Assembly: GCA_002728335.1 (NCBI GenBank)
Contig: PBXC01000033.1
Coordinates: 1-6,679, forward strand
DNA length: 6,679 nucleotides
Direction of reading: 5' to 3'
Source of the DNA: Rhodobiaceae bacterium
Lineage (GTDB): Bacteria; Pseudomonadota; Alphaproteobacteria; MED-G09
In this document: positions 5,412-6,679 of the stretch, in pieces
How positions within the stretch are numbered: position 1 is the first letter of the stretch
Layout of the letters: each line of letters begins with the position of its first letter
The notes under the pieces: model-generated
Database searches by the model: none
Seen by the model: only the letters and a program-made list of their open reading frames with translations
What the model was told of the DNA's origin: nothing
Position numbers and translations under genes: made by a program

Positions 5412-6422
5412 ATGGCTTTAAAAGTTGCAATAGTCGGTGCCACTGGAAATGTTGGAAGAGAAATGCTCGATATTCTAGTTGAAAGAGATTTTCCCATTGA
5501 TGAAGTTTTTGCTTTAGCCTCTAGTCGAAGTAAAGGAGATGCAGTTCAGTTTGGTAATAAGGAGCTTATAGTTGAGGATTTAAGTGAATTTGATTTTTCA
5601 AATGCAGATATAGCTCTATTTTCTGCTGGTGGAAAAATCTCAGGAGAATTTGCTCCCTTAGCTGCGGAAAAGAATTGTGTTGTTATAGATAATTCCTCAA
5701 GATTTCGAATGGACCCCGATGTTCCACTAATCGTACCCGAGGTTAATAGAGAAGCTATTACTAATTATGAAAAAACAAAAATAATAGCTAATCCTAATTG
5801 TTCAACTATCCAAATGGTTGTTGCTTTAAAACCCCTTCATGATTTGGGTACTATAAAAAGAGTAGTGGTTTCTTCATACCAATCAACTTCTGGTGCAGGT
5901 AAGGCTGCAATGGATGAATTGTTTGAGCAAACAAAAGGCATCTATTCTAATAATTCGATAGAACCAGAAATTTTCCAGACACAAATTTCTTTTAATGTAA
6001 TACCACAAATAGGTCCTTTTGTTTCTTCAGGTTATACTGAAGAAGAAGAAAAGATGATTAATGAAACTAAGAAAATATTGGATAATGATATTAAAGTTTC
6101 TGCCACATGTGTAAGAGTTCCTACTTTTATAGGCCATGCAGAATCTGTGAATATAGAATTTGAGAATTATATATCATCAGAAGAGGCATCGAAAGTTTTA
6201 GCTGAAGCACCTGGTTGTTTAGTAGATTTAGATGATAAAGAGAGTTACACAACTCCAATAGATTGTGCAGGTAATGATCACACCTACATTTCAAGGATTA
6301 GAAATGATGACTCTGTCGAAAATGGTCTTAACTTATGGGTTGTTTCTGATAATTTAAGAAAAGGCGCTGCTTTAAATACCATTCAAATAGCAGAAATATT
6401 AGAAAAAGATTATCTTAATTAA
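5412..6422 (+). CDS. asd: Aspartate-semialdehyde dehydrogenase
   Basis: Asd reduces aspartyl phosphate to aspartate semialdehyde with NADPH, the branch-point reaction towards diaminopimelate/lysine, threonine and methionine. The 336 residues are full length. Visible are the Rossmann-fold AIVGATGNVGREML at 6-19, SAGGKIS at 71-77, VIDNSSRFRMDPDVPLIVPEVN at 91-112 (given in part by its key NSS and PEVN), the catalytic cysteine C130 in ANPNCST, SSYQSTSGAGKAAMDEL at 154-170, R235 in CVRVPTFIGHAE with the acid/base H242, and the C-terminal DNLRKGAALNTIQIAE. TAAGGA lies 7 nt before the ATG. It follows leuB after 3 nt, the alphaproteobacterial leuB-asd order. Its stop codon overlaps that of the convergent gene, so no dedicated terminator fits between them; I see none just downstream. 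Confidence 0.98.
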   Translation: MALKVAIVGATGNVGREMLDILVERDFPIDEVFALASSRSKGDAVQFGNKELIVEDLSEFDFSNADIALFSAGGKISGEFAPLAAEKNCVVIDNSSRFRMDPDVPLIVPEVNREAITNYEKTKIIANPNCSTIQMVVALKPLHDLGTIKRVVVSSYQSTSGAGKAAMDELFEQTKGIYSNNSIEPEIFQTQISFNVIPQIGPFVSSGYTEEEEKMINETKKILDNDIKVSATCVRVPTFIGHAESVNIEFENYISSEEASKVLAEAPGCLVDLDDKESYTTPIDCAGNDHTYISRIRNDDSVENGLNLWVVSDNLRKGAALNTIQIAEILEKDYLN

Positions 6423-6679
6423 ATTTTCATTTGCATAATAATTCCAAGATTATCTGTTATTGGATTTTCTGGTAGGTTCAAATTTTTTTTATTTATAACT
6501 CTTCTAGCTGTCCATGAAAGAGCACATGCATCTAGGAAATCATCAGCTAGGAATTTTTTATTTTTTTTTGAATATTTATCAAGAAATCTTTTACTAAAAC
6601 CGTTCTTAACCAAGATATTTTTTCTTTCTTGGATGCCTTGCACTTCTTTTTTTGAAAATTTTAGTGCTTTATCATTCAT
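6419..6679 (-). CDS. C-terminal part of a DUF429-like protein (predicted RNase H-like nuclease)
   Basis: The visible 86 residues end the protein; the 5' part lies beyond the right edge. The Met at the edge is probably internal, since DUF429 proteins usually have over 200 residues and this segment resembles their end. The support is LADDFLDACALSWTARRV at 44-61, like the D-D-x-L-D-A-x-A-x-A-W-T-A-x-R segment near the DUF429 C-terminus, followed by LPENPITDNLGIIMQMKI, which resembles the usual LP-P-D-GL-M-I ending. The preceding SKKEVQGIQER (9-19) also fits. DUF429 is predicted to have an RNase H-like fold, but its biological role is not established. The gene is convergent with asd, and the two stop codons share TTAA at 6419-6422. 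The family call is from memory of motifs and moderately sure; a gene here is likely. Confidence 0.6.
   Translation of the reverse strand: MNDKALKFSKKEVQGIQERKNILVKNGFSKRFLDKYSKKNKKFLADDFLDACALSWTARRVINKKNLNLPENPITDNLGIIMQMKI

Overview
This window looks like ordinary, well-conserved chromosomal sequence from an AT-rich (roughly one third G+C by eye), tightly packed alphaproteobacterium. It may be one of the streamlined marine groups (SAR11, AEGEAN-169/HIMB59 or SAR116-like), but I cannot place it below class. The class call rests on the gene order rpsP-trmD-rplS-leuC-leuD-leuB-asd, on an S16 protein with a long acidic tail, and on alphaproteobacteria-like TrmD and L19 N-termini. No mobile element, CRISPR array, tRNA or rRNA gene was seen.

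Left edge (1-449): the first 84 codons of dapF run leftward off the window. A 195-bp divergent spacer then separates dapF from rpsP. It holds a sigma70-like promoter, a perfect 8+8 bp palindrome between its -35 and -10 elements, and two adjacent hairpins in the predicted rpsP leader.

Translation block (450-2232): rpsP (ribosomal protein S16, with eight EEAPA repeats in its tail), trmD (tRNA m1G37 methyltransferase) and rplS (ribosomal protein L19, with an acidic tail). In many alphaproteobacteria ffh precedes rpsP and rimM lies between rpsP and trmD. Neither is at those positions here.

Amino-acid block (2255-6422): leuC, leuD and leuB carry out the isomerase and dehydrogenase steps of leucine synthesis. 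asd makes aspartate semialdehyde, which feeds lysine/diaminopimelate, threonine and methionine. The four genes lie 1-12 nt apart and are probably one transcript. They start 22 nt after rplS, so read-through from the ribosomal genes is likely. DapF acts downstream of Asd in the diaminopimelate branch, so both ends of the window touch the same pathway.

Right edge (6419-6679): the C-terminal part of a leftward gene that resembles DUF429 (predicted RNase H-like nuclease). Its stop codon overlaps that of asd in a shared TTAA.

I found no convincing new multi-gene system. The points most worth a second look are the regulatory architecture of the dapF/rpsP spacer, the reduced ribosomal operon and the repeat tail of S16.
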